From an uncultured Collinsella sp. (GTDB lineage: Bacteria; Actinomycetota; Coriobacteriia; Coriobacteriales; Coriobacteriaceae), in assembly GCA_900552705.1 (NCBI GenBank), contig USAX01000125.1, positions 1-5,406 on the forward strand: DNA of 5,406 bases, given 5' to 3'. The notes beneath the pieces were generated by a model that made no database searches, was not told where the DNA came from, and saw only the letters and a program-made list of their open reading frames with translations. The translations under genes were made by a program, and so were the position numbers. Within the stretch, counting starts at the first letter, position 1. Each line of letters starts with the position of its first letter. Below, in pieces: positions 5,406 through 5,406 of this stretch.

Positions 5406-5406
5406 C

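Overview
The window looks like chromosomal DNA from a gut actinobacterium of the class Coriobacteriia, most likely Collinsella or a close relative. It is GC-rich and has strong Shine-Dalgarno sites. It carries a bile-salt-hydrolase-type enzyme and a surface protein ending in an LAxTG sorting signal, the form used by class E sortases of high-GC Gram-positives. The genus is inferred from gene content, not from a marker gene.

Layout from left to right. Positions 1-130 (minus strand) hold the start of a surface-protein gene that runs off the left edge. Positions 149-401 are intergenic. They contain a conserved upstream element, an intrinsic terminator and a 46-base relic of the 3' end of a purine permease gene. 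Positions 402-2174 (minus) encode a secreted, wall-anchored protein of about 590 residues with a beta-helix repeat domain of the Cthe_2159 carbohydrate-binding type. Its upstream region (2175-2381) repeats the same element and terminator. Positions 2382-3695 (minus) encode an NCS2/AzgA-type purine permease. A divergent intergenic region (3696-3888) leads to a peptide-deformylase-like gene on the plus strand (3889-4308). A strong terminator follows, then a complete choloylglycine-hydrolase-family gene (4440-5405).

The main structural feature is a direct repeat: about 380 bases at the left edge match 2045-2427. Each copy holds the 3' tail of the permease gene, its terminator, an almost invariant 46-base block, and the start of a surface-protein gene. 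The permease tail in the left copy is a relic lying just beyond the stop codon of the complete surface-protein gene. The simplest reading is an old tandem duplication of a unit of about 2.05 kb, now diverged, giving two neighbouring surface-protein paralogues.

The genes do not form one pathway. The surface proteins probably bind glycans at the cell wall, the permease salvages purines, and the hydrolase deconjugates bile salts in the cytoplasm. The deformylase-like protein keeps the metal ligands but has Met in place of the catalytic Glu of the HExxH motif, so it may not be an active deformylase. No mobile element, tRNA, rRNA or CRISPR array was seen.
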